A stretch of 64,000 nucleotides of DNA from Variovorax flavidus. GTDB lineage: Bacteria; Pseudomonadota; Gammaproteobacteria; Burkholderiales; Burkholderiaceae_C. Each line of letters starts with the position of its first letter. Position 1 is the stretch's first letter. The stretch covers positions 1,240,001 to 1,304,000 of the forward strand of contig NZ_JASZYE010000001.1 of NCBI RefSeq assembly GCF_030317145.1, read 5' to 3'. A program made the translations under genes and the position numbers. Below, one piece after another: positions 24,401 to 33,462 of the stretch. Below the pieces are notes generated by a model. That model did not search any database, had not been told where the DNA came from, and saw nothing but the letters and a program-made list of their open reading frames with translations.

Positions 24401-24480
24401 AAACACCACGGACCGGCTCTGCCGGTCCGTCGGTGTTGCCCCCCAGATTGGGGGTAGGCGGCCACACGAAGTGAGCAAGC
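24401..24480 (-). repeat. dispersed double-hairpin element, copy A
   Basis: Read on the minus strand it begins GCTTGCTCACTTCGTGTGG, then a CCCCC-loop-GGGGG hairpin, then a longer stem built around GGACCGGC-AGA-GCCGGTCC flanked by AACACC/GGTGTT. The same sequence order and hairpins recur at 37573-37652. It begins 13 bp behind the stop codon of the sugar dehydrogenase gene. It may act as a terminator or mRNA 3'-end stabiliser, or be a mobile REP/MITE-like element. Confidence 0.75.
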
Positions 24481-24493
24481 CTGGGGGAGAACC

Positions 24494-25621
24494 TCAATCC
24501 CCCAGGAGCCGAAGAAGCTTGCCGTTGGATTCGTCGGTCAATATATAGAGCAAGCCGTCCGGTCCCTGCTTCACGTCGCGGATGCGCGCGCGGCCGTCTT
24601 CCAGCAGTTTGTGCTCGGCCACGACCTTGCCGTCCTTGAGCTCGATGCGGTCGAGGTAGCCGAACTTGAGCGACCCGAGGAACAGGTTGCCTTTCCAACC
24701 GGCGCCGTAGCGATCGCTGGTCAGGAAGGCCATTCCCGACGGCGCGATCGAAGGCACCCAGTAGTGCAGCGGCTGCTCCATGCCTTCCTTTTGCGTGATG
24801 CCGTCGCCGATCTTGCCGCCGCCGTAGTTCTCGCCGTAGGTGATGACTGGCCAGCCATAGTTGCGGCCCGCCTGCGGGATGTTGATTTCGTCGCCGCCTT
24901 GCGGGCCGTGTTCATGCATCCAGAGCTTGCCGTCCGGCGCCAGCGTGGCGCCTTGGCCGTTCCGGTGCCCGTAGCTCCAGATTTCGGGCAATGCCCCCGT
25001 CTTGCCGACGAAGGGGTTGTCCTTCGGAACCGAGCCGTCCTTGCCGATGCGCACGATCTTGCCGAGGTGGTTGTCCAGCTTCTGCGCGTCCTCCTTGCGG
25101 CTGAAGCGGTCGCCCAGCGTGAGGAACAGCGTGCCGTCTCCGGCGTCGACGATTCGGCAGCCGAAATGGTTGCGGCTCGCGACCTTCGGCCGCTGGCTGA
25201 AAATCACCCTCAGGCCTTCCATCCGGCTGCCATCGGCCGACAACTGGGCTCGCGCCAGTGCCGTGCTGTTGCCCATTCCGGCCGCATCAGGCTCGGCGTA
25301 ACAGATATAGAAGGTGCGGTTGGTCTCGAAGGCGGCATCGACCATCACGTCCAGCAGGCCACCCTGTCCGCCCGCCGCAACCGCGGGCAGGCCAACGACC
25401 GGCGGGCCGACTTTGCCGTCGACCCCGACGACGCGAACGCGACCGGCCTTTTCAGTCACCAGGAAGCGGCCGCCTGGGAGAAAGCCGACGCCCCAGGGGT
25501 TCTCCAGGCCGGAAGCAACGACTTCCGCCCTGGGCGCTGCGGCCGCCATTCCGCTAGCAACGAGAGCCAGACAAATCAGGCGAGACGTCCATCGACGGGT
25601 GGTTACAAATGGCTGGATCAT
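24494..25621 (-). CDS. PQQ-dependent aldose sugar dehydrogenase-like protein
   Basis: A 375-residue periplasmic protein of the soluble glucose/sorbosone dehydrogenase family, six-bladed propellers that oxidise sugars with pyrroloquinoline quinone. A signal peptide (LICLALVASGMAAAA) ends near residue 30. Family signatures are GLENPWGVGFLPGGRFLVTEKAGR, HFGCRIV, YGHRNGQG and the calcium/PQQ block HEHGPQGGDEIN. The ATG at 25621 has AAGGAG seven bases upstream. It belongs to the aldose sugar dehydrogenase (Asd/YliI) group; the natural substrate is uncertain. No PQQ synthesis genes are in the window. The repeat element copy A lies just behind its stop. Confidence 0.9.
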   Translation of the reverse strand: MIQPFVTTRRWTSRLICLALVASGMAAAAPRAEVVASGLENPWGVGFLPGGRFLVTEKAGRVRVVGVDGKVGPPVVGLPAVAAGGQGGLLDVMVDAAFETNRTFYICYAEPDAAGMGNSTALARAQLSADGSRMEGLRVIFSQRPKVASRNHFGCRIVDAGDGTLFLTLGDRFSRKEDAQKLDNHLGKIVRIGKDGSVPKDNPFVGKTGALPEIWSYGHRNGQGATLAPDGKLWMHEHGPQGGDEINIPQAGRNYGWPVITYGENYGGGKIGDGITQKEGMEQPLHYWVPSIAPSGMAFLTSDRYGAGWKGNLFLGSLKFGYLDRIELKDGKVVAEHKLLEDGRARIRDVKQGPDGLLYILTDESNGKLLRLLGD

Positions 25622-25845
25622 GCGGCTCCTTCGAGGTCTCTGGATTTGCAATCGTTTGGTCATTCAGGCGAGATTCAAAAACTTTCGCATTACAAGAACC
25701 AAAGAACTTATTGCAAATAACCTGTACCTTTACATTTTTGATTGTGAGAAGGTGAAAAAAACCCATCGCTGACAAGCAGTTACGTGCAAAATCCCGAACT
25801 CACTTGAAATTGACACTCCATGGTGTCGTCCATATCCTACGCGCC
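25622..25845. promoter_or_regulatory. A+T-rich divergent promoter region
   Basis: 224 bp between the divergent sugar dehydrogenase and NlpC/P60 genes. It is clearly richer in A and T than its surroundings, with poly-A and poly-T runs around 25670-25780. It presumably holds both promoters. No specific operator is proposed. Confidence 0.5.
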
Positions 25846-26403
25846 ATGCGATTTTTAATGCTCACCGCCGCCCTCCTGCTTGCGACCGCCGCACACGCCG
25901 CGCCGCAACTCGACCGGGCCGACGACAACGAGATGATGGTCGTCGACAAGAGCCTGATGGGCCAGCTTCACCATGTTCGGCAGACCATGGTGGATCGCAC
26001 GTCCGACCTCGTCGTCACGGCGATCGGGTTCCTGGGCGTACCCTACCGCCGCGGTGGCAACACCGCCGAAACCGGCTTCGACTGCAGCGGCTTCGTCCGG
26101 GCGATGTACAACCAGACTGTCGGGCACCTGCTCCCCCGCCGCGCAGAAGAACAGGCCGCTGCCACCCAGAAGATCGACCGCAACGAACTGAAGCCCGGCG
26201 ACCTCGTGTTCTTCAACACCATGCGCCGCGCGTTCAGCCATGTCGGCATCTACGTCGGCGAGGGCAAGTTCATTCACTCCCCCAAGCCCGGCGCCCAGGT
26301 TCGGGTGGAAGACATGAGCGGCAGCTACTGGCAGCGTCGCTTCAGTGGCGCGCGCCGCGTGGTTTCGTCCCAGGACGACCTGATCAAGACCTCGGGCGAC
26401 TGA
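25846..26403 (+). CDS. NlpC/P60 cell-wall hydrolase
   Basis: A 185-residue secreted C40-family peptidase that cleaves stem peptides of peptidoglycan. A signal peptide (FLMLTAALLLATAAHAAP) is followed by the catalytic domain with the cysteine in GFDCSGFVRAMY, the histidine in FSHVGIYVG, and GKFIHSP supplying the third polar residue. PYRRGGNT precedes the cysteine as in Spr/NlpC proteins. Start at ATG 25846, giving a standard signal peptide. It is followed by a strong terminator. It probably trims murein during growth. Confidence 0.9.
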   Translation: MRFLMLTAALLLATAAHAAPQLDRADDNEMMVVDKSLMGQLHHVRQTMVDRTSDLVVTAIGFLGVPYRRGGNTAETGFDCSGFVRAMYNQTVGHLLPRRAEEQAAATQKIDRNELKPGDLVFFNTMRRAFSHVGIYVGEGKFIHSPKPGAQVRVEDMSGSYWQRRFSGARRVVSSQDDLIKTSGD

Positions 26404-26418
26404 TCCGACCTCACCATC

Positions 26419-26448
26419 AAAAAATCCCGCCGTCGGCGGGATTTTTTT
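26419..26448. terminator. bidirectional Rho-independent terminator
   Basis: TCCCGCC-GTC-GGCGGGA forms a 7-bp stem, flanked by A6 on one side and T7 on the other, so it works in both directions. It separates the convergent NlpC/P60 gene and the pyruvate dehydrogenase operon, ending both. Confidence 0.9.
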
Positions 26449-26459
26449 CGTCTGTCGCC

Positions 26460-28286
26460 CTAGCGCTTCTTGACTGGCGGCAAGTCCGTGCAACTGCCGT
26501 GGGCCGCTTCCGCCGCCAGACCGATGCTCTCGCCCAGGGTCGGGTGCGGGTGGATCGTCTTGCCGATGTCGATGGCGTCGGCGCCCATTTCAATGGCCAG
26601 TGCGATCTCGCCGATCATGTCGCCCGCATGCGTCCCGACGATGCCGCCACCAACGATGCGATGAGTTTCCTCGTCGAACAGCAATTTGGTGAAGCCTTCG
26701 TCGCGGCCATTCGCGATGGCACGGCCCGAAGCCGTCCATGGGAACAGACCCTTGTGGATCTTCACCCCCTCGGCCTTGGCCTGGTCCTCGGTGAGGCCGA
26801 CCCATGCCACTTCCGGATCGGTGTAGGCCACGCTCGGGATCACGCGGGCATTGAAGGCTGCGCTGGCGAGTTCCTTGTCGCCCTTCTGCTCGCCGGCGAT
26901 CACCTCGGCCGCCACGTGCGCCTCGTGCACCGCCTTGTGCTCCAGCATCGGCTGGCCGACGATGTCGCCCACCGCGAAGATGTGCGGCACGTTGGTGCGC
27001 ATCTGGATGTCGACCGGGATGAAGCCGCGATCGCTCACGTTCACGCCCGCCTTCTCGGCACCGATCTTCTTGCCGTTGGGGCTGCGGCCGACCGCCTGCA
27101 GCACCAGGTCGTAGACCTGGGGTTCCTTGGGCGCCTGCTCGCCTTCGAAAGTCACGCGGATGCCTTCCTTCGTGGCTTCGGCGCCGACGGTCTTGGTCTT
27201 CAGCATGATGTTGTCGAAGCGCGGTGCGTTGAGCTTCTGCCAGACCTTCACGAGGTCGCGGTCCGCGCCCTGCATCAGCCCGTCGAGCATCTCGACCACA
27301 TCGAGCCTGGCGCCCAGCGTGGAATACACCGAACCCATTTCGAGCCCGATGATGCCGCCGCCGAGGATCAGCATGCGCTTGGGATCGACGCCGAGTTCGA
27401 GGGCGCCGGTGGAATCGACCACGCGCGGATCCTTCGGCATGAAAGGCAGGTGCACGGCCTGCGAACCGGCCGCGATCACGCAGTGGCGGAACTTGACGGT
27501 CTGCGCCTTGCCGGTCACGTCCTTGCCGTCGCCGGTGGTCTCCTGCACCTTGACGTGGTACGGATCGACGAACTCGCCGACGCCGCGGACCGTCGTCACC
27601 TTGCGCATCTTCGCCATGGCGGCGAGGCCACCCGTCAGCTTGCCGACCACCTTGTTCTTGCGACCGAGCAGCTTGGCGCGATCCACGGTGGGCTCGCCGT
27701 AGCTCACGCCGAGGTCGGCGAAGTGCTTGACCTCGTCGATCACCGCCGCCACGTGCAGCAACGCCTTGGACGGAATGCAGCCGACGTTGAGGCAGACGCC
27801 GCCCAGGGTTGCGTAACGCTCGACCAGCACGACGTTGAGGCCCAGGTCGGCCGCGCGGAAGGCGGCGGAGTAGCCGCCAGGGCCGGCGCCGAGCACCAGC
27901 AGATCGCATTCGACGTCCACCGAGCCCGAGTAGGTCGACGCGACGGCAGGCGCCGGAGCCGGTGCAGCCGGCGCCGATGCTTGCTTGGGTGCAGCTGCGG
28001 CGGAAGGCGCAGCGGCCGGCGCAGGCGCGGGCGCAGCGGCAGCGCCTTCGGCTGCATCCAGCGTCAGCACCACCGAGCCTTCGCTCACCTTGTCGCCGAC
28101 CTTCACGGCCACCGACTTGACCACGCCCGCATGCGATGAAGGAATCTCCATCGATGCCTTGTCCGATTCCACCGTGATCAGCGACTGCTCCGCCTTCACC
28201 GTGTCGCCGGGCTTCACCAGAACCTCGATCACCGCGACTTCATCGAAATCGCCGATGTCCGGCACTTTGACTTGTACTTCGCTCAT
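26460..28286 (-). CDS. lpdA: dihydrolipoyl dehydrogenase with N-terminal lipoyl domain (E3)
   Basis: The 608-residue E3 of the pyruvate dehydrogenase complex, which reoxidises dihydrolipoamide with NAD+. Residues 1-75 are a lipoyl domain with the lipoylated lysine in [10 protein letters not shown], followed by an alanine/proline-rich linker. The flavoenzyme has [13 protein letters not shown] with the redox cysteine pair, NAD motif [12 protein letters not shown], and C-terminal HPHPTLGES containing the catalytic histidine. An E3 with its own lipoyl domain is a known betaproteobacterial form. Last of the aceE-aceF-(proteasome homologue)-lpdA operon; its ATG overlaps the preceding stop by 4 bp. 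Confidence 0.95.
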   Translation of the reverse strand: MSEVQVKVPDIGDFDEVAVIEVLVKPGDTVKAEQSLITVESDKASMEIPSSHAGVVKSVAVKVGDKVSEGSVVLTLDAAEGAAAAPAPAPAAAPSAAAAPKQASAPAAPAPAPAVASTYSGSVDVECDLLVLGAGPGGYSAAFRAADLGLNVVLVERYATLGGVCLNVGCIPSKALLHVAAVIDEVKHFADLGVSYGEPTVDRAKLLGRKNKVVGKLTGGLAAMAKMRKVTTVRGVGEFVDPYHVKVQETTGDGKDVTGKAQTVKFRHCVIAAGSQAVHLPFMPKDPRVVDSTGALELGVDPKRMLILGGGIIGLEMGSVYSTLGARLDVVEMLDGLMQGADRDLVKVWQKLNAPRFDNIMLKTKTVGAEATKEGIRVTFEGEQAPKEPQVYDLVLQAVGRSPNGKKIGAEKAGVNVSDRGFIPVDIQMRTNVPHIFAVGDIVGQPMLEHKAVHEAHVAAEVIAGEQKGDKELASAAFNARVIPSVAYTDPEVAWVGLTEDQAKAEGVKIHKGLFPWTASGRAIANGRDEGFTKLLFDEETHRIVGGGIVGTHAGDMIGEIALAIEMGADAIDIGKTIHPHPTLGESIGLAAEAAHGSCTDLPPVKKR

Positions 28287-28873
28287 TTGGACACCTTCAG
28301 TTTGAGTGTGAGAACGTCGACCGGTCCGGCCGAGTTTCGATCGAATTCGCAGGCTGCGGCCACGCCCGCTTCGGCCACGTCCCGCGCCGAGCGCGCCTTG
28401 TCGTAGGCCGCATGCATGGCCCCGAGCGCGAAGCTGCGGCCGGAGCCGATGCTCCAGAACTGCTTGAACTCGAAGACTTCGCGGTAGCTGTAGATGCCAT
28501 AGATACCGCTCCCGTTGGCCAGCAGCATCGTGAACTGGCTCGACTCGTAGGGCTCGTGCTCGTCCTCCTTGGTCTGCAGGAAGAACGAGTCCTTGAGCAC
28601 CGGATGCAGCAGCGTGAAGGTACGAAAGATCTCGTCCTTGCTGCCGAAGCGCAGCGCCTCGGCCGGCTGCGCCGCCAGCGCGTGCTGCAGCACCAGGAAG
28701 TGCGCTGCAGCGCCGGCCACGGCAAAGATGCTCTGGCCCGCGGCGTCGTTGACCATGAACAGCTTCTGGTTTCGTTCGGCACGGTGCGACAGGCGCGTGT
28801 CACCGAACGTCACCAGGGAATCAGCCGCCATCACGACTTGGCCGCCTTTCCGGACGGCCACTACCGTGGTCAT
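28283..28873 (-). CDS. bph: betaproteobacterial proteasome homologue (HslV-like Ntn hydrolase)
   Basis: A 196-residue protein of the 20S-proteasome/HslV Ntn-hydrolase fold. Once the initiator Met is removed it begins [10 protein letters not shown], as HslV begins TTI. The HslV-position D17 is present in MAADSL, and [11 protein letters not shown] matches the HslV GSGGPYAQAA block. In an ungapped alignment the residue at position 33, lysine in HslV, is arginine (Lys36 is nearby). It is neither Anbu nor HslV and lacks an adjacent hslU, matching the family described as the beta-proteobacteria proteasome homologue (BPH). Both neighbours overlap it by 4 bp (ATGA), so it is locked inside the pyruvate dehydrogenase operon between E2 and E3. 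Its substrate is unknown. Confidence 0.78.
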   Translation of the reverse strand: MTTVVAVRKGGQVVMAADSLVTFGDTRLSHRAERNQKLFMVNDAAGQSIFAVAGAAAHFLVLQHALAAQPAEALRFGSKDEIFRTFTLLHPVLKDSFFLQTKEDEHEPYESSQFTMLLANGSGIYGIYSYREVFEFKQFWSIGSGRSFALGAMHAAYDKARSARDVAEAGVAAACEFDRNSAGPVDVLTLKLKVSK

Positions 28874-30519
28874 AGAAGAACGCGGCGGAAGTCGGCTAGG
28901 ACCTGACCCAGGTAGGCATTGAACCGGGCCGCGGACGCGCCGTCGATCACGCGATGGTCGTATGACAGCGAGAGCGGCAGCATCAGGCGCGGCTGGAAGG
29001 CCTTGCCGTCCCACACGGGCTTCATCGCGCCCTTGGAGAGACCCAGGATCGCAACCTCGGGCGCATTGATGATCGGCGTGAAGTGCGTGCCGCCGATGCC
29101 GCCGAGCGAGCTGATCGAGAAGCAGCCGCCCTGCATGTCCGCCGAGCCCAGCTTGCCGTCGCGCGCCTTCTTGGCGAGTTCTCCCATTTCCTGGCTGATC
29201 TGGAGAACACCCTTCTTGTCGGCATCCTTCAGCACCGGAACCACGAGCCCGTTGGGCGTGTCGGCCGCGAAGCCGACGTGGAAGTACTGCTTGTAGACGA
29301 GCTGGTCGCCGTCCAGGCTGGTGTTGAACTCGGGGAACTTCTTGAGGGCCGAGACCACCGCCTTGATCACGAAAGCCAGCATCGTGACCTTGATGCCCGA
29401 CTTCTCGTTCTCCTTGTTGGTCGACACGCGGAAGGCTTCGAGCTCGGTGATGTCGGCCTCGTCGTTGTTCGTGACGTGCGGGATCATCACCCAGTTGCGG
29501 TGCAGGTTCGCGCCGCTGATCTTCTTGATGCGCGACAGATCCTTGCGCTCGACCGTGCCGAACTTGGTGAAGTCGACCTTCGGCCATGGCAGCAGGCCCA
29601 GCGCTTCGCCGCCCCCGCCGCCTGCAGGAGCCTTGGCGCCCGCAGCCTTGGTGCTGGCAGCGCCGCTCATCACGGCCTTGGTGAAGTTCTGGACGTCTTC
29701 CTGCGTGATGCGTCCCTTGGGGCCGCTGCCCTTGACCTCTTCGAGCGGCACGCCGAGGTCGCGCGCGAACTTGCGCACGGAAGGCGATGCATGCGGCAAC
29801 TTTCCGGAAGGCGCGACCGTCGGGTCGTGCGCGGGCACTGACGCAGCCGGTGCCGAAGCAGGCGCGGGCGCCGAGGCACTCGCCGGCGCAGCGGCCGCAG
29901 CGGCCTGAGCCGGTGCCGGCGCAGCGGCGGGCACTGCGGCACCGCCGCCGGATCCTTCGATGATCGCGATCAAGTCGCCGATGTTGACCGTGTCACCGAC
30001 CTTGACCTTGAGTTCCTTGAGCACGCCAGCCGCCGACGACGGAATCTCCATGGATGCCTTGTCCGACTCGACCGTGATCAGCGACTGCTCCTGCTTGATC
30101 GCGTCGCCGGGTTTCACCAGCACCTCGATCACCGCGACGTCCTTGAAGTCGCCGATGTCGGGCACCTTCACTTCGATCGGACCTGCGGCTGCGGCAGGCG
30201 CGGCCGCAGCCGGTGCCGGAGCGGGCGCCGCTGCCGCGGGAGCCCCGGCCGGAGCGGGCGCCGCGGCGGGCGCAGCCGCGCCTTCGCCTTCGAGCACCAG
30301 CACGACCGAACCTTCCTTGACCTTGCTGCCGACCTCGACCTTGAGTTCCTTCACGACGCCGGCCTGGCTCGACGGGATCTCCATCGAGGCCTTGTCCGAC
30401 TCCACCGTGATCAGCGACTGCTCGGCCTTCACCGTGTCGCCCACCTTCACCAGAACTTCGATCACGGCGACTTCGTCGAAGTCGCCGATGTCCGGCACCT
30501 TGATATCCACTGTTGCCAT
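28870..30519 (-). CDS. aceF: dihydrolipoamide acetyltransferase (E2)
   Basis: The 549-residue E2 core of pyruvate dehydrogenase, which transfers acetyl groups from lipoyl arms to CoA. Two lipoyl domains (residues 1-75 and about 117-190, each with [10 protein letters not shown]) are joined by alanine/proline linkers. A peripheral-subunit-binding domain follows ([19 protein letters not shown]), then the catalytic domain ending in [14 protein letters not shown] with the active-site histidine and aspartate. It starts 36 bp behind aceE and its stop overlaps the proteasome-homologue ATG by 4 bp. Confidence 0.96.
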   Translation of the reverse strand: MATVDIKVPDIGDFDEVAVIEVLVKVGDTVKAEQSLITVESDKASMEIPSSQAGVVKELKVEVGSKVKEGSVVLVLEGEGAAAPAAAPAPAGAPAAAAPAPAPAAAAPAAAAGPIEVKVPDIGDFKDVAVIEVLVKPGDAIKQEQSLITVESDKASMEIPSSAAGVLKELKVKVGDTVNIGDLIAIIEGSGGGAAVPAAAPAPAQAAAAAAPASASAPAPASAPAASVPAHDPTVAPSGKLPHASPSVRKFARDLGVPLEEVKGSGPKGRITQEDVQNFTKAVMSGAASTKAAGAKAPAGGGGGEALGLLPWPKVDFTKFGTVERKDLSRIKKISGANLHRNWVMIPHVTNNDEADITELEAFRVSTNKENEKSGIKVTMLAFVIKAVVSALKKFPEFNTSLDGDQLVYKQYFHVGFAADTPNGLVVPVLKDADKKGVLQISQEMGELAKKARDGKLGSADMQGGCFSISSLGGIGGTHFTPIINAPEVAILGLSKGAMKPVWDGKAFQPRLMLPLSLSYDHRVIDGASAARFNAYLGQVLADFRRVLL

Positions 30520-30555
30520 ATCGTGTCTCCCGCCCTTGAGGCGCAGTTGATTGTT

Positions 30556-33270
30556 TTATGCGTAGAGCGGGTTGATCTTGTCAGCGTTGATGCCGTACTT
30601 CTTGATCGCATCTGCCACCTTCTGCGCCGGGACGGCGCCATCCTCGGCCAGCGCCTTCAGCGCAGCGACGACGATGTAGTGACGGTTGACCTCGAAATGC
30701 TCCCGCAGCTTGTTGCGGAAGTCGCTGCGGCCGAAGCCGTCGGTGCCGAGCACCTTGTATGTGCGGCCCTTCGGGATGAAGGGACGGATCTGCTCGGCGT
30801 AGGCCTTCATGTAGTCGGTCGATGCCACCACCGGGCCCGTCGATGCGCCCAGTTGCTTCGCGACGAAGGAAACGCGAGGCTCGTCCGTCGGATGCAGCAG
30901 GTTCCAGCGTTCGGCTTCCTGGCCGTCGCGGGTCAGCTCGTTGAAGCTCGGGCAGCTCCAGACGGAAGCGCTCACGCCCCAGTCCTTCTCCAGCAGTTCC
31001 TGCGCGGCGATGCTTTCGCGCAGGATGGTGCCGCTGCCCAGCAGTTGCACGGTGGGTGCCTTGGCCTTCAGGGCCGGTCCCTGCTTGCACAGGTACATGC
31101 CCTTGATGATCTGCTCCTCGGTGCCGGGCTGGAGACCGGGCATCGGGTAGTTTTCGTTGAGCAGCGTCAGGTAGTAATAGACGTTGTCCTGCTTCTCCAC
31201 CATGCGCTTCAGGCCATGGTGCAGGATCACGCCGACTTCGTGCGCGAAGGTGGGGTCGTAGCTCACGCAGTTCGGGATGGTGTTCGCCAGGATATGGCTG
31301 TGGCCGTCCTCGTGCTGCAGGCCTTCGCCGTTCAGCGTGGTGCGCCCCGAGGTGCCTCCCAGCAGGAAGCCGCGGGCCTGCATGTCGCCGGCCGCCCAGG
31401 CCAGGTCGCCGATGCGCTGGAAACCGAACATCGAGTAGTACACGTAGAACGGCACCATGATGCGGTTGTTGGTGCTGTACGACGTTGCCGCCGCAATCCA
31501 GCTCGACATGCCGCCGGCCTCGTTGATGCCTTCCTGCAGGATCTGCCCGGACTTGTCTTCCTTGTAGTACATGACCTGGTCCTTGTCGACCGGCGTGTAC
31601 TGCTGACCTGCGGGGTTGTAGATGCCGACCTGGCGGAAAAGGCCTTCCATGCCGAAAGTGCGTGCCTCGTCGACCAGGATCGGCACCACGCGCGGACCGA
31701 GCGCCTGGTCGCGCAGCAGCTGCGTCAGGAAGCGCACATAGGCCTGCGTGGTCGAGATCTCGCGCCCTTCGGCGGTCGGCTCCAGCACGGCCTTGAAGGT
31801 TTCGAGCGATGGCACGGTGAAGCTCTCGTCGGCCTTCACGCGGCGATGCGGCAGGTAGCCGCCGAGGGCCTTGCGGCGCTCGTGCAGGTACTTCATCTCG
31901 GGCGTGTCGTCAGCCGGCTTGTAGAACGGCAGGTCGGCAAGCTGGCTGTCGGGGATCGGGATATTGAAGCGGTCGCGGAAGGCCTTGATGTCCTCTTCGC
32001 CCAGTTTCTTGGTCTGGTGAACGGTGTTCTTGCCCTCGCCGATCTTGCCCATGCCGAAGCCCTTGACGGTCTTGATCAGCAGCACCGTGGGCTGGCCCTT
32101 GTGCTGGACCGCCGAGTGGAAAGCCGCGTAGACCTTCTGCGAATCATGGCCGCCGCGGCGCAGGTTCCAGATCTCGTCGTCGCTCATCTTGGCGACCATC
32201 TCCAGCGTGCGCGGATCGCGGCCGAAGAACTGCTTGCGCACGTAGGCGCCGTCGTTGGCCTTGAACGACTGGTAGTCGCCGTCGTTCGTCTCCATCATGA
32301 TCTTGCGCAGCGCACCTTCCTTGTCGCGCGCGAGCAGCGGATCCCAGTTGCTGCCCCAGATCAGCTTGATGACGTTCCAGCCGGAACCGCGGAATTCGCC
32401 TTCCAGTTCCTGGATGATCTTGCCGTTGCCGCGCACCGGGCCGTCCAGACGCTGCAGGTTGCAGTTGATGACGAAGATCAGGTTGTCGAGATTCTCGCGC
32501 GCCGCGAGGCTGATGGCGCCCAGCGACTCGACTTCATCCATTTCGCCGTCACCGCAGAAGACCCAGACCTTGCGGTTCTCGGTGTTGGCAATGCCGCGCG
32601 CATGCAGGTACTTGAGGAAGCGTGCCTGGTAGATCGCCATCAGCGGGCCAAGACCCATCGAGACGGTGGGGAACTGCCAGAACTCGGGCATCAGCTTCGG
32701 GTGCGGATAGCTCGACAGCCCCTTGCCGTCGACTTCCTGGCGGAAGTTGAGCAATTGCTCTTCGGTCAGGCGGCCTTCGAGGTAGGCGCGGGCGTAGATG
32801 CCGGGCGAGACGTGGCCCTGGATATACAGGCAGTCGCCGCCGTGGTTTTCGCTTTCGGCGTGCCAGAAGTGGTTGAAGCCCGCGCCGAACATGCTGGCCA
32901 GCGACGCGAAGGAGCCGATGTGCCCGCCGAGGTCGCCGCCTTCGGGCGGGTGATGGCGGTTGGCCTTGACGACCATGGCCATCGCATTCCAGCGCATGTA
33001 GGAGCGAAGGCGTTCTTCGATCTCGAGGTTGCCGGGGGAGCGTTCTTCCTGGTCGGCCTCGATGGTGTTCACATAGGCCGTGTTGGCCGAGAACGGCTTG
33101 TCGATGCTGCTCTGGCGAGCGTGCTCGAGCAACTGTTCGAGCAAGAAATGCGCTCGCTCGCGCCCCTCGCTTTCGATGACCGCCGAAAGAGCGTCCATCC
33201 ACTCACGCGTCTCCTGCGCGTCCAGGTCGTTCGCGGCCGAGCCGAATGGGCTCTCGGGATTTGCCGACAT
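30556..33270 (-). CDS. aceE: pyruvate dehydrogenase E1, homodimeric
   Basis: A 904-residue homodimeric E1 that decarboxylates pyruvate with thiamine diphosphate and acetylates the lipoyl arms of E2. The ThDP fold shows GDGEMDE with the downstream NCNLQ of the GDG-N motif, and the N-terminal histidine region GHIGSFAS. Length and the E. coli-type start (MDALSAVIESEGRERAHFLL) fit the family. The ATG at 33270 has AAAAGGAGACAAGC before it. First gene of the operon; it faces the histidine kinase at 33463 across a 192-bp A+T-rich gap. Confidence 0.97.
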   Translation of the reverse strand: MSANPESPFGSAANDLDAQETREWMDALSAVIESEGRERAHFLLEQLLEHARQSSIDKPFSANTAYVNTIEADQEERSPGNLEIEERLRSYMRWNAMAMVVKANRHHPPEGGDLGGHIGSFASLASMFGAGFNHFWHAESENHGGDCLYIQGHVSPGIYARAYLEGRLTEEQLLNFRQEVDGKGLSSYPHPKLMPEFWQFPTVSMGLGPLMAIYQARFLKYLHARGIANTENRKVWVFCGDGEMDEVESLGAISLAARENLDNLIFVINCNLQRLDGPVRGNGKIIQELEGEFRGSGWNVIKLIWGSNWDPLLARDKEGALRKIMMETNDGDYQSFKANDGAYVRKQFFGRDPRTLEMVAKMSDDEIWNLRRGGHDSQKVYAAFHSAVQHKGQPTVLLIKTVKGFGMGKIGEGKNTVHQTKKLGEEDIKAFRDRFNIPIPDSQLADLPFYKPADDTPEMKYLHERRKALGGYLPHRRVKADESFTVPSLETFKAVLEPTAEGREISTTQAYVRFLTQLLRDQALGPRVVPILVDEARTFGMEGLFRQVGIYNPAGQQYTPVDKDQVMYYKEDKSGQILQEGINEAGGMSSWIAAATSYSTNNRIMVPFYVYYSMFGFQRIGDLAWAAGDMQARGFLLGGTSGRTTLNGEGLQHEDGHSHILANTIPNCVSYDPTFAHEVGVILHHGLKRMVEKQDNVYYYLTLLNENYPMPGLQPGTEEQIIKGMYLCKQGPALKAKAPTVQLLGSGTILRESIAAQELLEKDWGVSASVWSCPSFNELTRDGQEAERWNLLHPTDEPRVSFVAKQLGASTGPVVASTDYMKAYAEQIRPFIPKGRTYKVLGTDGFGRSDFRNKLREHFEVNRHYIVVAALKALAEDGAVPAQKVADAIKKYGINADKINPLYA

Positions 33271-33462
33271 GCTTGTCTCCTTTTGAGGGGGGTGGCTGTA
33301 ATTTAGTGCCGTAACCGGCAACGCGCGGGAGTTTCTCACAGAAATATCGAGATTTCAAATAGTGCGTAGCGTTTTCTTATTATGAAATTTCCAATGAAAA
33401 GCGACGGCAGATCGCGCAGGTGCCTCCGTGCTCACCCGAGAGCCTTCACCTAAACTTGCCCG

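Noticed and set aside
26499..28139. 546-codon plus-strand frame opposite lpdA
   Set aside because: Antisense to a gene with clear lipoyl and flavoenzyme motifs; composition artefact.
28283..28873. HslV or Anbu
   Set aside because: HslV is normally beside hslU and is shorter; Anbu starts differently and is larger. The protein fits the BPH group better.
30523..33306. 927-codon open frame opposite aceE
   Set aside because: It lies exactly antisense to aceE, whose protein is unmistakable; the frame is open because GC-rich third positions avoid stop codons on the opposite strand.
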